64,000 bases of DNA from Citrus sinensis (Eukaryota > Streptophyta > Magnoliopsida > Sapindales > Rutaceae), in contig NC_068562.1 in NCBI RefSeq assembly GCF_022201045.2, positions 744,001 through 808,000 on the forward strand, written 5' to 3'. Shown here one piece after another: positions 1-9,980 of the stretch; position 1 is the stretch's first letter, and each line of letters begins with the position of its first letter. Under the pieces are notes generated by a model. That model was not told the DNA's origin and searched no databases. It saw only the letters and a program-made list of their open reading frames with translations. The position numbers and the translations under genes were made by a program.

Positions 1-379
1 GCATCTCCAAAAGAAACTCTTCAAATAAGATTTTATTACTTATTTGAAAAGCCACATCAATATTTAAACCTCTAAAAAATACTTCAATTAAAATTCTTCA
101 ATTAAGAAATGATTCTCTCTCTTCAAATTTGGAGAGTTGATTTCTCTCTCTTTAATTCATATTTCATTACTTTTCATTGGAGAAAGAAAGATAAATACTT
201 TAATTGTTATTGACTTTTTCTTTAAAAAATTAATTATTTGATTAAAATAATATTAATTTATTTATATTTAAATAGTCTTTTGGAGAATATCATATTTTTT
301 CACCATTCTATTTGCTACATAGGTAAGTAAATAAATATTTGAAGAGTAAATTTTATAGTGAATTTTGGAGATACTCTTA
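1..379. mobile_element. Partial MITE cut by the left edge
   Basis: The window opens with GCATCTCCAAAAG followed by an ACTCTTCAA tract. An inverted counterpart ends at 376 (TTGAAGAG ... TTTTGGAGATACTC) and is followed by TTA. Inverted ends of the GAG(C/T)ATCTCCAAAA type with a TTA target are typical of PIF/Harbinger Tourist-like MITEs. The left terminus lies outside the window, so the target duplication cannot be confirmed. The interior is AT-rich and non-coding. Confidence 0.5.
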
Positions 380-2262
380 AGTTACGTTATTTGAGTTTTG
401 GGTCATACAAATAGACCAATTTTAAGTCGATGTAATTTAACAAAAACTGAATTACTGGCAATAATGAGGAAAATACAAATTATCGTACAACTTGAGTTGG
501 TAGTTTATGTAATATGAATGGATTGATTTGATTAAAAAAAATCATAGTACAGATATAATTTTTTTAATTAATATAATCACTTTTTAACTAAACATTTCAT
601 TCCGCATAAGCTGTCAACTTAATTTATAAAGAGATGTTTGTGCAAAAATGTATAGATATATATAATTGTTGAATTATTATAGATGCGATACAAATCTTAA
701 TTTTCTCAACATTTGAATTCCAGCTAATGTAGTAGTGGTTGATGAATCGGATTAATTCAGATTAATTAATCACGTGGGACTTTAATTCTGTTGACAATGT
801 TAAATTGAATGGTTCATATTAATTATTATCGGAGACAATTAAACAATGGCAAATTGCAACGTCAAAGTTGATAGTCCATATGAAAAATAAAATAAATTAA
901 TATATAAAACACTCCATTGATAAGCTCCTAAGCATGAGACGATGATCACTAAAGTCATAATAATAAATATTTAATCTCTAATAAGGTTCGTCTAATAAGA
1001 ACGTAAATGTTAATGAGTTGGTAGTCCATTGATCACCCGTACATTCAATTTGAGTACACAAGTTTGAAATTCGGGTTGTACTATCTTAAAATTATTAGAA
1101 AGAGTTTCGATTGATTTTTTTTTTTGTAGAAATTTAGATTGTGATATAATAGAATTATCGAGAAAAATTCTGATCAATTTCTTATATTTATAAACATTAG
1201 TAAAGGTTTGACTGTAATATATAAGTATATTTGATTTTGATACGAAAATGAATAAAAAAATCGTGATCAATCACTCTTCCATAATTTTCTCTTTGCATTG
1301 AAAAATCAACAGTAGACAATTAATGAGATGCAAGACACCCAATAATATAATAAAATACATATAATAAGTTGGGCTTTGTTAAGTTACAACAAGAGTAACT
1401 TACAAAAACATGCAAAAATTTGTAACATAACAGTGGTGTCTGCATGCAAAAACTAATAATAAGTTTCATGCTCTTTTATTTATTTATTTATTTGTTTCAA
1501 ATTTGTGTTTGAAAAATGTGTTTTTTTTTTTTTTTTTGGCTATGCAATAATCATATGTCCGAAACTATAATCTTTTAGGTGGCTTGCTCTTTAATATTAT
1601 TCGGAACAAAGTAGAACAGAATTTTACGTTTGAATAATGTTTGATGATTTGTAAACCATTAGAATTCATCGTGTGTCGTGTCAACGCAGTGTAGTTAGCT
1701 ATACATATCTACTAACATTATATTTGCAAGTCTGCTTTAAAAATAAATTAATATGATGACATAAATTTGTTACTACTACCCACTCAAGACTAGTTTCTCT
1801 CTTTTTTTTATTTCTATTTTTTTAAAAAAATTTAAACTCGGTCCACAAATACTCTCGTGCTCGTTCTTATATATGATCAACAGCGTGGATAGAGTGGCAA
1901 AACTTAGTTGGTTTGAACTACAAACTTGGGCTTGGGTGCTTGTTAGTCGTGTACGAACGTGGATGATGAGACAACCATTTTAATTTGGTGATGGATAAAA
2001 TTTTTTGGTCGGATGCTGGGATTAGTTGCTAAATAAAATTTTAATGGTTTCAACTAAAAATCTCACACGGGGTTCACTTTGCTCTCAACCAATCAACTTT
2101 GAATATAAAATCTCACGCACCGAATAACTCAGCTTCAATGGCTCAGATCTGACCAAGTTATGCTGATTATTGCATCTTAACCGTACGAACTTAATAATAA
2201 TAATAATAATAGGTTATTAATTTCCAAGTTTTGTCCCTGCAGTAACACTACAGCGTGTGTGC
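380..2262. other. AT-rich intergenic stretch without a gene
   Basis: I see no convincing coding region on either strand. The stretch contains homopolymer runs and a short TAA microsatellite near 2191-2210. Short ORFs here have no start context, splice partners or recognisable domains. Confidence 0.6.
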
Positions 2263-2270
2263 ATTTTGAC

Positions 2271-2923
2271 TAGGGATGGCAACGGGGAGGGGAGGGGACT
2301 AATTTCTCCGTACTTATTTTCGATATTTTGCGTATGTCCCTGTCCCTTTCCCATCTTCGTCAAAATTATTTAAGAGAATCCTCATCCCCTCCCCGAATAA
2401 TAACAGGGGATCCCCGAGGGTTCCAGATCCTCGAATAATTAATATATTTTTTTTGTTTTCGATTTTGAGTTAATCATATTAAAATAAAAAATTCAAATAA
2501 AAGTAAAGTTCGAAATATATCTTACATTAATATCCATTACAAAAGTCACATACATTAAATTAGTAAGTAACACAACATGCAATGGATACAAACTATCATG
2601 AACAAATTAATAGCCTAATACAAAATTGTTACAAATAAAATCAAATTTAGATTCAAAATTAACTTTTCAATGGTGGCATAGGCACTTTATAAATGTGGAC
2701 TATTCCCTTTACAACACAATAGTTAAGTCGAAGCAAATTAAGAGCAAATTATAAATGGAGATTCCATCTCATCCTCATCCCCTCTCCGAAGAAAAAATTA
2801 GGTAAAAAAATTTCTCTGTCCCTTCTCCGAATAAGAAATTAGGTATGAAATTATCCTCATACTCTCCCCAAATGAAAAAAATCTCTGAAAATATCCATCC
2901 GGTAAAAATTTTTACCATCCCTA
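2271..2923. mobile_element. hAT-like non-autonomous element with 8-bp TSD
   Basis: The element begins TAGGGATGGCAACGGGG and ends TTTTTACCATCCCTA, giving inverted termini TAGGGATGG(C/T). It is flanked by a perfect 8-bp duplication ATTTTGAC (2263-2270 and 2924-2931), which is diagnostic of the hAT superfamily. The subterminal parts carry repeated GGGGA/TCCCC motifs (ggggaggggagggg on the left; many ccctctccg/ccttctccg-type repeats on the right). The AT-rich interior encodes no transposase, so the 653-bp element depends on a partner elsewhere. Confidence 0.85.
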
Positions 2924-3045
2924 ATTTTGACAAGTTGATTATGGTTAGAGATGAATTTGGGCATAAAAACGAAACTACTAGGTCTGGCTGTGAGCCGGTT
3001 GGGTGAAAAATCGGAGCCTGGCACACATGAAATTGTGCTACAGTA

Positions 3046-3128
3046 TACAAGTTCCAAAGCCAGTTGCGTGTGTGCATTTTAATAGTGTACAAGTTCCAAA
3101 GCCAGTTGCGTGTGTGCATTTTAATAGT
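3046..3128. repeat. Two-copy tandem repeat, 42-bp period
   Basis: Two adjacent and nearly identical copies start TACAAGTTCCAAAGCC at 3046 and 3088. Each runs through a GTGTGTGCATTTTAATAG segment. Part of this (GTGTGTGCATTTT) also occurs immediately left of the hAT-like element at about 2255, so the unit was probably a local sequence before it was copied. No coding capacity is apparent. Confidence 0.85.
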
Positions 3129-3368
3129 TTTTTTTAAAATATTAAAATATTTAAAATATTTTCTACTAATTTAACAATCTCATTTTTTTTTTTACAACAT
3201 AATTTTAAAAAATTTATTTATTAAAATAATTTTATCATTTTTAATAAAACGTTACTATCTTAGGTCCTTATTCTATAATTTTAATAAATAAAAAAAATGG
3301 GGTCTCATTAGAGTTAACCTCTACTCGGATGTTGGAAGTGGAACACAATTTGTTGATAAGTACAGTAG

Positions 3369-3376
3369 TATATAAG
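3369..3376 (+). promoter_or_regulatory. Candidate TATA box of the CSC1-like gene
   Basis: TATATAAG lies about 240 bp upstream of the ATG at 3617. The sequence between them is a plausible leader with few upstream ATGs. The call rests on sequence and position only. Confidence 0.4.
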
Positions 3377-3616
3377 CTAACGAAGGAAAAAGAAGGAAAA
3401 AGAAGGAAAAATTCCATCTCCCCAAGCAGCTCAAGTTTCTGTGGAATCGACGGGCTTGGGTACGCACAGAAAGGTGTCTATCTCTGACTCACCTGACGTA
3501 ACCCTAATCATAATACTGAATCAATTCCCCATTAAATTATCTCTTCTCGATTCTCAATATTTCTCATGAAGAAAATCCCCAAAATTAGGTTGCATAAATC
3601 CTGACGAATCCCCGAA

Positions 3617-6040
3617 ATGGACCCGCCGCTGCCGTCAATAAACCACCCACTGTCTCCTCTGCCGTCCCACGATTCCGACGCCGATATTCCCGGCGCGTGG
3701 TACGGAAACATACAGTACCTGCTTAACATCTCCGTCATCGGTCTCTGTTTCTGCGTATTCATTTTCCTCTTCGTCAAGCTGCGCAGCGACCACCGTCGGA
3801 TCCCTGGCCCCGCAGCACTCCTTACAAAACTCCTCGCCGTATGGCATGCCACGTGTCGCGAGATCGCCCGCCATTGTGGGGCAGACGCCGCTCAGTTCCT
3901 CCTCATCGAAGGCGGCAGCTTCGTCGTGCTCTTATCCGTTGCTGTTGCGTCTATTCTCGTATTGCTTCCGCTAAATCTTTACGGTGGGCATGCTGTTCTG
4001 AATGATCAATTCTCCAAAACGACAATTAATCATATTGAAAAAGGTTCGGGTTTGCTTTGGATACATTTTTTGTTTGTCGTGTTGGTTGTTTTTTTGGTGC
4101 ATATAGGAATGCATGGAGTCGAAGAAAGGTTGAAAGTGACTAGGTTCAGAGATGGAAATGGTAATTTGAGTGATCCAAATGCAAATTCAACAGCTATATT
4201 TACCATTATGGTTCAGGGCTTACCGAAGAGTTTAGGTGTTGATAAGACTATTGTAGAAGAGTATTTTCAGTACAAGTATCCTGGGAAAGTTTACAAAGTT
4301 ATTATGCCTATGGATTTATGTGCATTGGATGATTTAGCAACTGAGTTGATTAGGGTTAGAGATGAAATCACTTGGTTGGTTGCTCGTATTGATTCGAGAC
4401 TTTTGCCAGATGATAATGAGAATGATGAAAATGAAAATCAGGGATTTTTCTGTTGGGTTGTTTATGTTTGGAGAAAAGTGAAATTTTTATGGGGAAAGGT
4501 GATGGATAGATTGGGTTTTACAGATGAAGTGAGGTTGAGAAACTTGCAAGAGCTGAGAGCAGAATTGGAGACAGAATTGGCAGCTTATAAAGAGGGCCGT
4601 GCACCAGGTGCCGGTGTTGCGTTTGTGATGTTTAAGGATGTGTATACTGCAAATAAGGCTGTTCAGGATTTTCGGAATGAGAAGAAGAGGCGGTTCGGTA
4701 AGTTCTTTTCTGTTATGGAGTTGAGGCTACAGAGGAACCAATGGAAAGTTGAGCGAGCTCCGTTAGCGACTGACATTTACTGGAACCATTTGGGATTGAC
4801 AAAGCTGTCATTGAGGTTGCGGAGGGTGCTTGTTAACACATGTTTGCTTTTGATGCTTTTGTTCTTTAGTTCTCCTCTTGCAGTTATCAACGCTGTGAGT
4901 AGTGCTGGGCGGATTATTAATGCAGAAGCAATGGATAATGCCCAATCCTGGTTGGCTTGGGTGCAGAGTTCCAGCTGGCTTGCATCTTTAATCTTTCAGT
5001 TTTTGCCCAATGTGATTGTATTCGTGAGTATGTATATAGTGATTCCTTCAGTTCTTTCATATCTTTCCAAGTTTGAACGGTATTTGACTATGTCAGGGGA
5101 GCAAAGAGCTGCTCTTCTGAAAATGGTTTGCTTTTTCCTTGTAAACCTCATTCTATTGAGAGGTCTGGTTGAGTCATCCTTAGAAAGTGCCATCCTAAGA
5201 ATGGGTCGGTGCTATTTGGATGGAGAGGATTGCAAGAAGATCGAGCAATACATGAGTGCATCATTTTTGTCAAAATCATGCCTTTCTACTCTTGCATTTC
5301 TAATCACAAGTACTTTCTTGGGTATATCTTTTGATCTACTGGCACCAATCCCTTGGATAAAGAAGAAGATTCAGAAGTTTCGAAAGAATGACATGCTTCA
5401 GTTGGTCCCTGAACAGAGTGAAGAGTACCCACTAGAAAATCAGAACACTGACAGTCTTCAGCAACCTCTAATTAGTCAAAGTATGTTTGACTCTCCCACA
5501 ATGAATGCAATTGAGCATCAGGGACAGGCTCTTTCTGAATATCCAATTAGCAGACCCTCTCCAATACCCAAGCAGACATTTGATTTTGCACAATATTACG
5601 CATTTAATTTGACAATATTTGCTCTGACGTTGATATATTCATCATTTGCTCCGCTTGTGGTCCCAGTTGGTGCAGTCTATTTTGGGTATAGGTATGTGGT
5701 TGATAAATACAATTTTCTGTTTGTGTATAGAGTCAGGGGTTTTCCTGCTGGAAATGACGGGAGGTTGATGGATACTGTGTTGGGTATAATGCGGTTCTGT
5801 GTTGATTTATTCCTCCTTTCGATGCTGTTATTCTTTTCAGTCCAGGGAGATTCCACAAAGCTGCAAGCCATATTTACACTTGGATTGTTAGTATTATACA
5901 AACTATTGCCTTCTGATCATGATAGTTTTCATCCAACTCTTCTGGAAGGCATACAAACTGTTGATAGCATTGTAGACGGGCCCATTGATTATGAGGTTCA
6001 TTCGCAACCCAGATTTGACTGGGATACACATCATTTTTGA
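3617..6040 (+). CDS. CSC1/OSCA-like calcium-permeable channel protein (At4g35870 type)
   Basis: A single intronless ORF of 807 residues, starting at the first ATG after a long leader. The N-terminus is proline-rich, then a first membrane segment lies near residues 35-55, with two more near 100-125 and 145-165. A long soluble part (about 190-385, containing the VQGLPKSLG segment and acidic [11 protein letters not shown] tract) fits the cytosolic domain of this family. The C-terminal half has many hydrophobic helices from about 395 to 780, matching the RSN1/CSC1 7TM region. OSCA/CSC1 proteins are membrane cation channels that open on osmotic or mechanical stress. The At4g35870 subgroup is known for lacking introns, as here. 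Whether this copy gates calcium is inferred. Length is normal and the frame is intact. The family call is secure; the exact subgroup is likely. Confidence 0.93.
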   Translation: MDPPLPSINHPLSPLPSHDSDADIPGAWYGNIQYLLNISVIGLCFCVFIFLFVKLRSDHRRIPGPAALLTKLLAVWHATCREIARHCGADAAQFLLIEGGSFVVLLSVAVASILVLLPLNLYGGHAVLNDQFSKTTINHIEKGSGLLWIHFLFVVLVVFLVHIGMHGVEERLKVTRFRDGNGNLSDPNANSTAIFTIMVQGLPKSLGVDKTIVEEYFQYKYPGKVYKVIMPMDLCALDDLATELIRVRDEITWLVARIDSRLLPDDNENDENENQGFFCWVVYVWRKVKFLWGKVMDRLGFTDEVRLRNLQELRAELETELAAYKEGRAPGAGVAFVMFKDVYTANKAVQDFRNEKKRRFGKFFSVMELRLQRNQWKVERAPLATDIYWNHLGLTKLSLRLRRVLVNTCLLLMLLFFSSPLAVINAVSSAGRIINAEAMDNAQSWLAWVQSSSWLASLIFQFLPNVIVFVSMYIVIPSVLSYLSKFERYLTMSGEQRAALLKMVCFFLVNLILLRGLVESSLESAILRMGRCYLDGEDCKKIEQYMSASFLSKSCLSTLAFLITSTFLGISFDLLAPIPWIKKKIQKFRKNDMLQLVPEQSEEYPLENQNTDSLQQPLISQSMFDSPTMNAIEHQGQALSEYPISRPSPIPKQTFDFAQYYAFNLTIFALTLIYSSFAPLVVPVGAVYFGYRYVVDKYNFLFVYRVRGFPAGNDGRLMDTVLGIMRFCVDLFLLSMLLFFSVQGDSTKLQAIFTLGLLVLYKLLPSDHDSFHPTLLEGIQTVDSIVDGPIDYEVHSQPRFDWDTHHF

Positions 6041-7957
6041 TTTGGGGCATACATTGTTCACCAATTAGTTTAACTTGTGCAGTACTCTGTGAGTAATATA
6101 AAAGAATCTGTTTGTAACAGGACATGGGTGTATAATATTTTCACTCCTTTCTCACTAGCTTGTCTTTGCATATCAAAAGAATTTTAATTGGTTGATTTCA
6201 GTTTGAATTTTTGCTAGTTTTGCAGTTCAAGACCAATCTTTATTTGAATTGATATCTACTGCCTGCTTGCTTACTGAAAAGTAATGCAGTATTGTTACAG
6301 TAGTTGAATGATACACTTGGTTTAAATTGCATTATAAATATATAGAGGGATAATCAGGTCATTGTCGAGCATTGGCTGAAACAACTAAAGCAAAAGGCTT
6401 CTTTTATAATTTATGAGGTGGTAGCCTTTGAAGTGTAGGAACTGATGCGGCAAATTGATTGTCTGATTTTTTATTGATTTAGTTATTTATTTTTTTATAG
6501 GCTTCTGGTAGCAATCAATTAGTTTTTTGTTTGGTATCTGATTTTCTCCCTCTAATACTAAATTGATTGTGCAACAAGGCTGTATGTTTGAATATCTCTT
6601 TATTTAATCTTTCCCAACTTTCCTAACCATTTGTCATTCAATAAACTGATAAATAGGGTGTTCAGATTTTTTTGATTGGACATGGAGCATCATCTGAAAT
6701 TGCATAACTGATTATGTCAGTGTTATGTTCATATTCCTGTCATTTTTTTCCCTGTTTTTTTTTTGGGGGGGGGGGTGGGGGGGGGGGTGTTGCGTTTTAT
6801 ATTCCTTTATATTATTTTGTGTATTTATTGTTTACAGTTGTGTAAAGTTGGTGAATTCTTGTGATAAATGTATGTTTGGTATATTTTGAAGTCATCCTAG
6901 TAGTTGGATGGAATCTAGTCACATTAAGTGTAACTGTTCTTATGTTCTATATTTCAAAAGCTTGACTGGGTAGCGTTTTTTACTTTCTTTCCTACAATTA
7001 CACTAGGGATGTGCATGTGCTGAACTCTGATGATTTTTTAGGGCATGCCATGTATATAATGTGATCACATCTTGTTCCACGGATAGTTCTCCATGATTTC
7101 AGGTTTTGAGCATTCACCCTCATTTGACCGTCTGTTCAAGAAGCACTTTTTTATTGCTTGTACAGTGCCAGCTCTTAAAAGCTGTATTTTGTGTATGATT
7201 CATTATTGCATATTGCCAGCTTTATATAGCATATACATATATGGACGTTCAAAAGCAGTTATGCTGGTCTATATTATTGGGTGATATTCGAAGTTTTCAA
7301 CACTTGCTGCGACAATACATACATATGCCTCATTAGAAATGGGGCGTAGTAGTGCTTGCCAAAAATGTGAGCTGGGGCATTCTTTCTCTTGTAAAAGAAG
7401 AAAGGCATAAAAATTCAACAGTACATATTGTGTGATGCTAGTTATTAACTTTTATGCATTTTCTTAATTATTATTAAGGCAGCTGTCAAGAAACCCGAAC
7501 AATTGCAAAGCATCCATGCTGCAAACGTGAGGGTGGCTCATGCAATTTTGGGTTAGTTGTCTCGTGTTTGTCACTGATATACAGAAAGAGATAAGTTGGT
7601 TCTCTCTCGTAAAGAACGTGCACCAGTTTTTAATTGTATAGTAATACGTGTTTGTGTGTATATAAGAGGACACAAAATGTTGGTGTTGATTGTGTAATAC
7701 AAGAAAGAAATATAAAAAGATGAAAAGTGGAACTCACTTGGACGAAATGAATTTTAGGCAAAGATGGGAATTAGAGAGGAATTAGGAGATCAAAAGCCAA
7801 CGAGTCAAGACCAAATCCTAGAACAACTCAGAGCCAAGAAAGTGCTTTGGCTTATGGCTTATGGCGAATGGCGAATGGCATCACTGCCACAGTAATTTCT
7901 CACTTATAACTCTCTCTCTTTTATCTTTCGGACAATCTTCGAATTACCCAACAGGTT
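6041..7957. other. 3' flank and intergenic stretch without a recognised gene
   Basis: The start of this stretch is presumably the 3' UTR of the CSC1-like gene. A G-rich homopolymer tract sits at about 6763-6788 (G runs broken by one T). No ORF here has family resemblance, and small ORFs such as the one near 7093-7284 look random. TC-rich sequence appears towards 7906-7919, just before the next gene. Confidence 0.55.
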
Positions 7958-7983
7958 TTGTCAAGAAATAGTGGAATTGCCAG

Positions 7984-8001
7984 TCTCTCTCTCTCTCTCT
8001 C
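7984..8001 (+). repeat. TC microsatellite in the leader of the small gene
   Basis: A perfect CT/TC run lies about 90 bp upstream of the chosen ATG at 8093. Pyrimidine patches are common in plant core promoters and leaders, so this may lie near the transcription start. Confidence 0.6.
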
Positions 8002-8092
8002 AATCACATACAAAGCAAAGACATTGTGTTTTGTTCTCCACCTGTGTCTTTGTATTGTTTGGTTTTGCTGCTTATTTTCTTCAAGGGAAAAA

Positions 8093-8761
8093 ATGCGTCG
8101 TTTTCCTGTTAAAAGCAATCTCACCGATTCAAGTACAGAGCCGAACAAGCTTAAACATGGAGGCAATGAGCAGCCTCTCTGCCCTAAGCCTCGCCGGCCG
8201 GCAGCCGCCGTACCTGAGTTTCTGAAGCCACCCAGATGCAGCAAACACAGTTTTGATAACAACAACCAAGCAAATGATGATGGAAAAAGTGGAGGCTTGA
8301 ACATTATTACTGAAAAGGTGAAGACTTTCTTTTACATCACCAATAACCAAAGTTCTGTATTTTTTTTTTTTTTTATTTTTTCACATCACAATTTCACATG
8401 GATTCTTCTTCTAATATTCTTCTACACGACTCGACCGTGTCGTGTCCTGCAGCCAGTTGACGGAAAGGAACCAATTTTATGCAATGGGTGCAATCCTTCA
8501 TGTTACCCTGGATCTCCGCCGGGAAGAACTGATAATCCATTGATTCACGACGTGCAGTTTCTTCATCAAATGGAGCTTCTTTCGCCATTTTCAAGAACCA
8601 AGCTTTCTGATAAATTTGGGATCACGTCTGCCTCTCCAATGTGAGTCCGTTTCAATAATTAATTGGTAGCATCAAGGCATTAACTCATCTGCATTATGAG
8701 ATTTTTTTTTTCCTGCAGCAGTACCATTTCTGGGGTCATAAATTTTTGTAGTCATAAATAA
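8093..8761 (+). CDS. Small plant protein of unknown function (two or three exons)
   Basis: Proposed exons: 8093-8317, 8453-8640 and 8719-8761. The N-terminus is MRRFPVKSNLTDSS. Exon 1 contains a basic/proline stretch (PKPRRPAAAVPEFLKPP). Exon 2 contains CNGCNPSCYPGSPPGRTDNP followed by LIHDVQF, which resembles a motif I associate with small uncharacterised plant proteins; I cannot name a function. The first intron is 135 nt with good AAG|GTGAAG and TGCAG signals. It has no in-frame stop, so retention would still give a continuous ORF. At 8641 a strong GTGAGT donor directly precedes an in-frame ATG-TGA stop. Splicing to TGCAG at 8718 would replace that stop with about 14 more residues; without it the CDS ends at 8644. 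ATG 8093 is preferred over upstream starts because the upstream extension is an unlikely TC-repeat product. Confidence 0.7.
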
Positions 8762-9396
8762 TTGGTGTCAACTTTGTTGGGTTTCACTAATTTGAGTGAT
8801 TGTCGGTCGTCTTTTTCGTTTTCGTTTTTCCAATTTTGTGAATATTAGTAGATTATCGCACTCCGGATGTTGTAATTTGTACATAATATTTTCTTGTAAT
8901 ATGTAAGTCTGTTAGTTGTGGAATCCTCAAATTTCTACGAGTGGATCTCTTTTTTCTTTAATTATTCTGTTGGTTGATTTTGACTTCCAGTATTTGATTA
9001 TTGAACATCAAAATTCTACTGATAAGGGTTCAGGTTGAAGTTGGAATCGGGCAGAGTTTCGATGATTTCCCCTTATGTACAAATTTATTAAAATTTATTT
9101 TATTTATTATTCTCTACTTTACACACAACCCTATTGAAAGCTTCCTGACTAGGACCGAAGCCTTAAAAAATATCGCCACTGGAGTTATGCCTTAACTCAT
9201 TGTCTAATCTTCGATTTTAATGAAATTTAAGATGATCTCAAACCAAAATTTCAGACTTTACTTTTGTCAGGAGTTTTTGTTAGAAACGTTCATAAATCAT
9301 ATACATACATATGATTTGAGTGCCTTCAAAAGAATTATCATTACTTCCACAATCATAAAAGATTTGAATCCTTCTTCACTGGATATGATATGAAAT
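8762..9396. other. Intergenic stretch without a recognised gene
   Basis: This is presumably the 3' UTR of the small gene and the spacer before the aspartyl protease. I see no conserved ORF or RNA gene. Confidence 0.5.
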
Positions 9397-9406
9397 AAAA
9401 AGAAGG

Positions 9407-9535
9407 GGCAAATGCTAAGTTATAATAATTGTAACATACATTTCTCATGTGAATTACATAAATTATGAGTTCTATAATTTTGTGTGGTTCACATAAAAAA
9501 TGTATGGTACAATTATTATAACTTAGAGGCTCCCG
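9407..9535. mobile_element. Short fold-back MITE with 10-bp TSD
   Basis: Inverted arms of about 40 bp (CTAAGTTATAATAATTGTA... at 9415-9454, complement at 9487-9526) flank a roughly 30-bp loop. The element lies between perfect AAAAAGAAGG copies at 9397-9406 and 9536-9545. A 9-10 bp duplication suggests Mutator-like mobilisation. The flank is A/G-rich, so part of the match could be chance. It has no coding capacity and sits about 300 bp upstream of the first aspartyl protease promoter. Confidence 0.7.
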
Positions 9536-9829
9536 AAAAAGAAGGTGCTAGGCCAACTCAACTTAGATTTTTACAAGTTTTTTTCTCAAATAATTTTGTG
9601 AAAACCTAAAGGACCAGACGGACTTATACCATTATTTTAAAGAACACTTCTTTGTTAGCTACCTACCCCAAAAAAAAAAAGAGGAAATTTTTTTTTAAAA
9701 AAAATCGGCATCTTTTTTTTTTTAACGTGGGATGGGGAAACGATAAGACTGAAACGAAACAACAAATCAACAATCTCAGTCTCAGGGTCAAAAATAAACC
9801 GAAAGAAATCCCGCCCTTTCAACCACCTC

Positions 9830-9835
9830 TATAAA
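9830..9835 (+). promoter_or_regulatory. Candidate TATA box, first aspartyl protease gene
   Basis: TATAAA in a CTCTATAAACTG context lies 150 bp upstream of the ATG at 9981. The context and spacing fit a plant core promoter. Confidence 0.45.
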
Positions 9836-9980
9836 CTGTCAAAAGCCGGGCCCACTTTTCCACATGCATCTACAGTCACTCTAACAGAAACCACCAAATC
9901 TGAAAACAAAATCAAAGATTCGGGGCTCCATCAAGTCTCAATTTTATTTTTTAAAATTAACGCAACAATAATTAGATAAA

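Noticed and set aside
1010..1270. 86-codon open frame on the minus strand near the left edge
   Set aside because: The composition is AT-driven with no motif, no start context and no splice partners.
3532..3874. Minus-strand ORFs opposite the start of the CSC1-like gene
   Set aside because: They are shadows of the clear 807-residue plus-strand ORF, in a GC-richer first exon.
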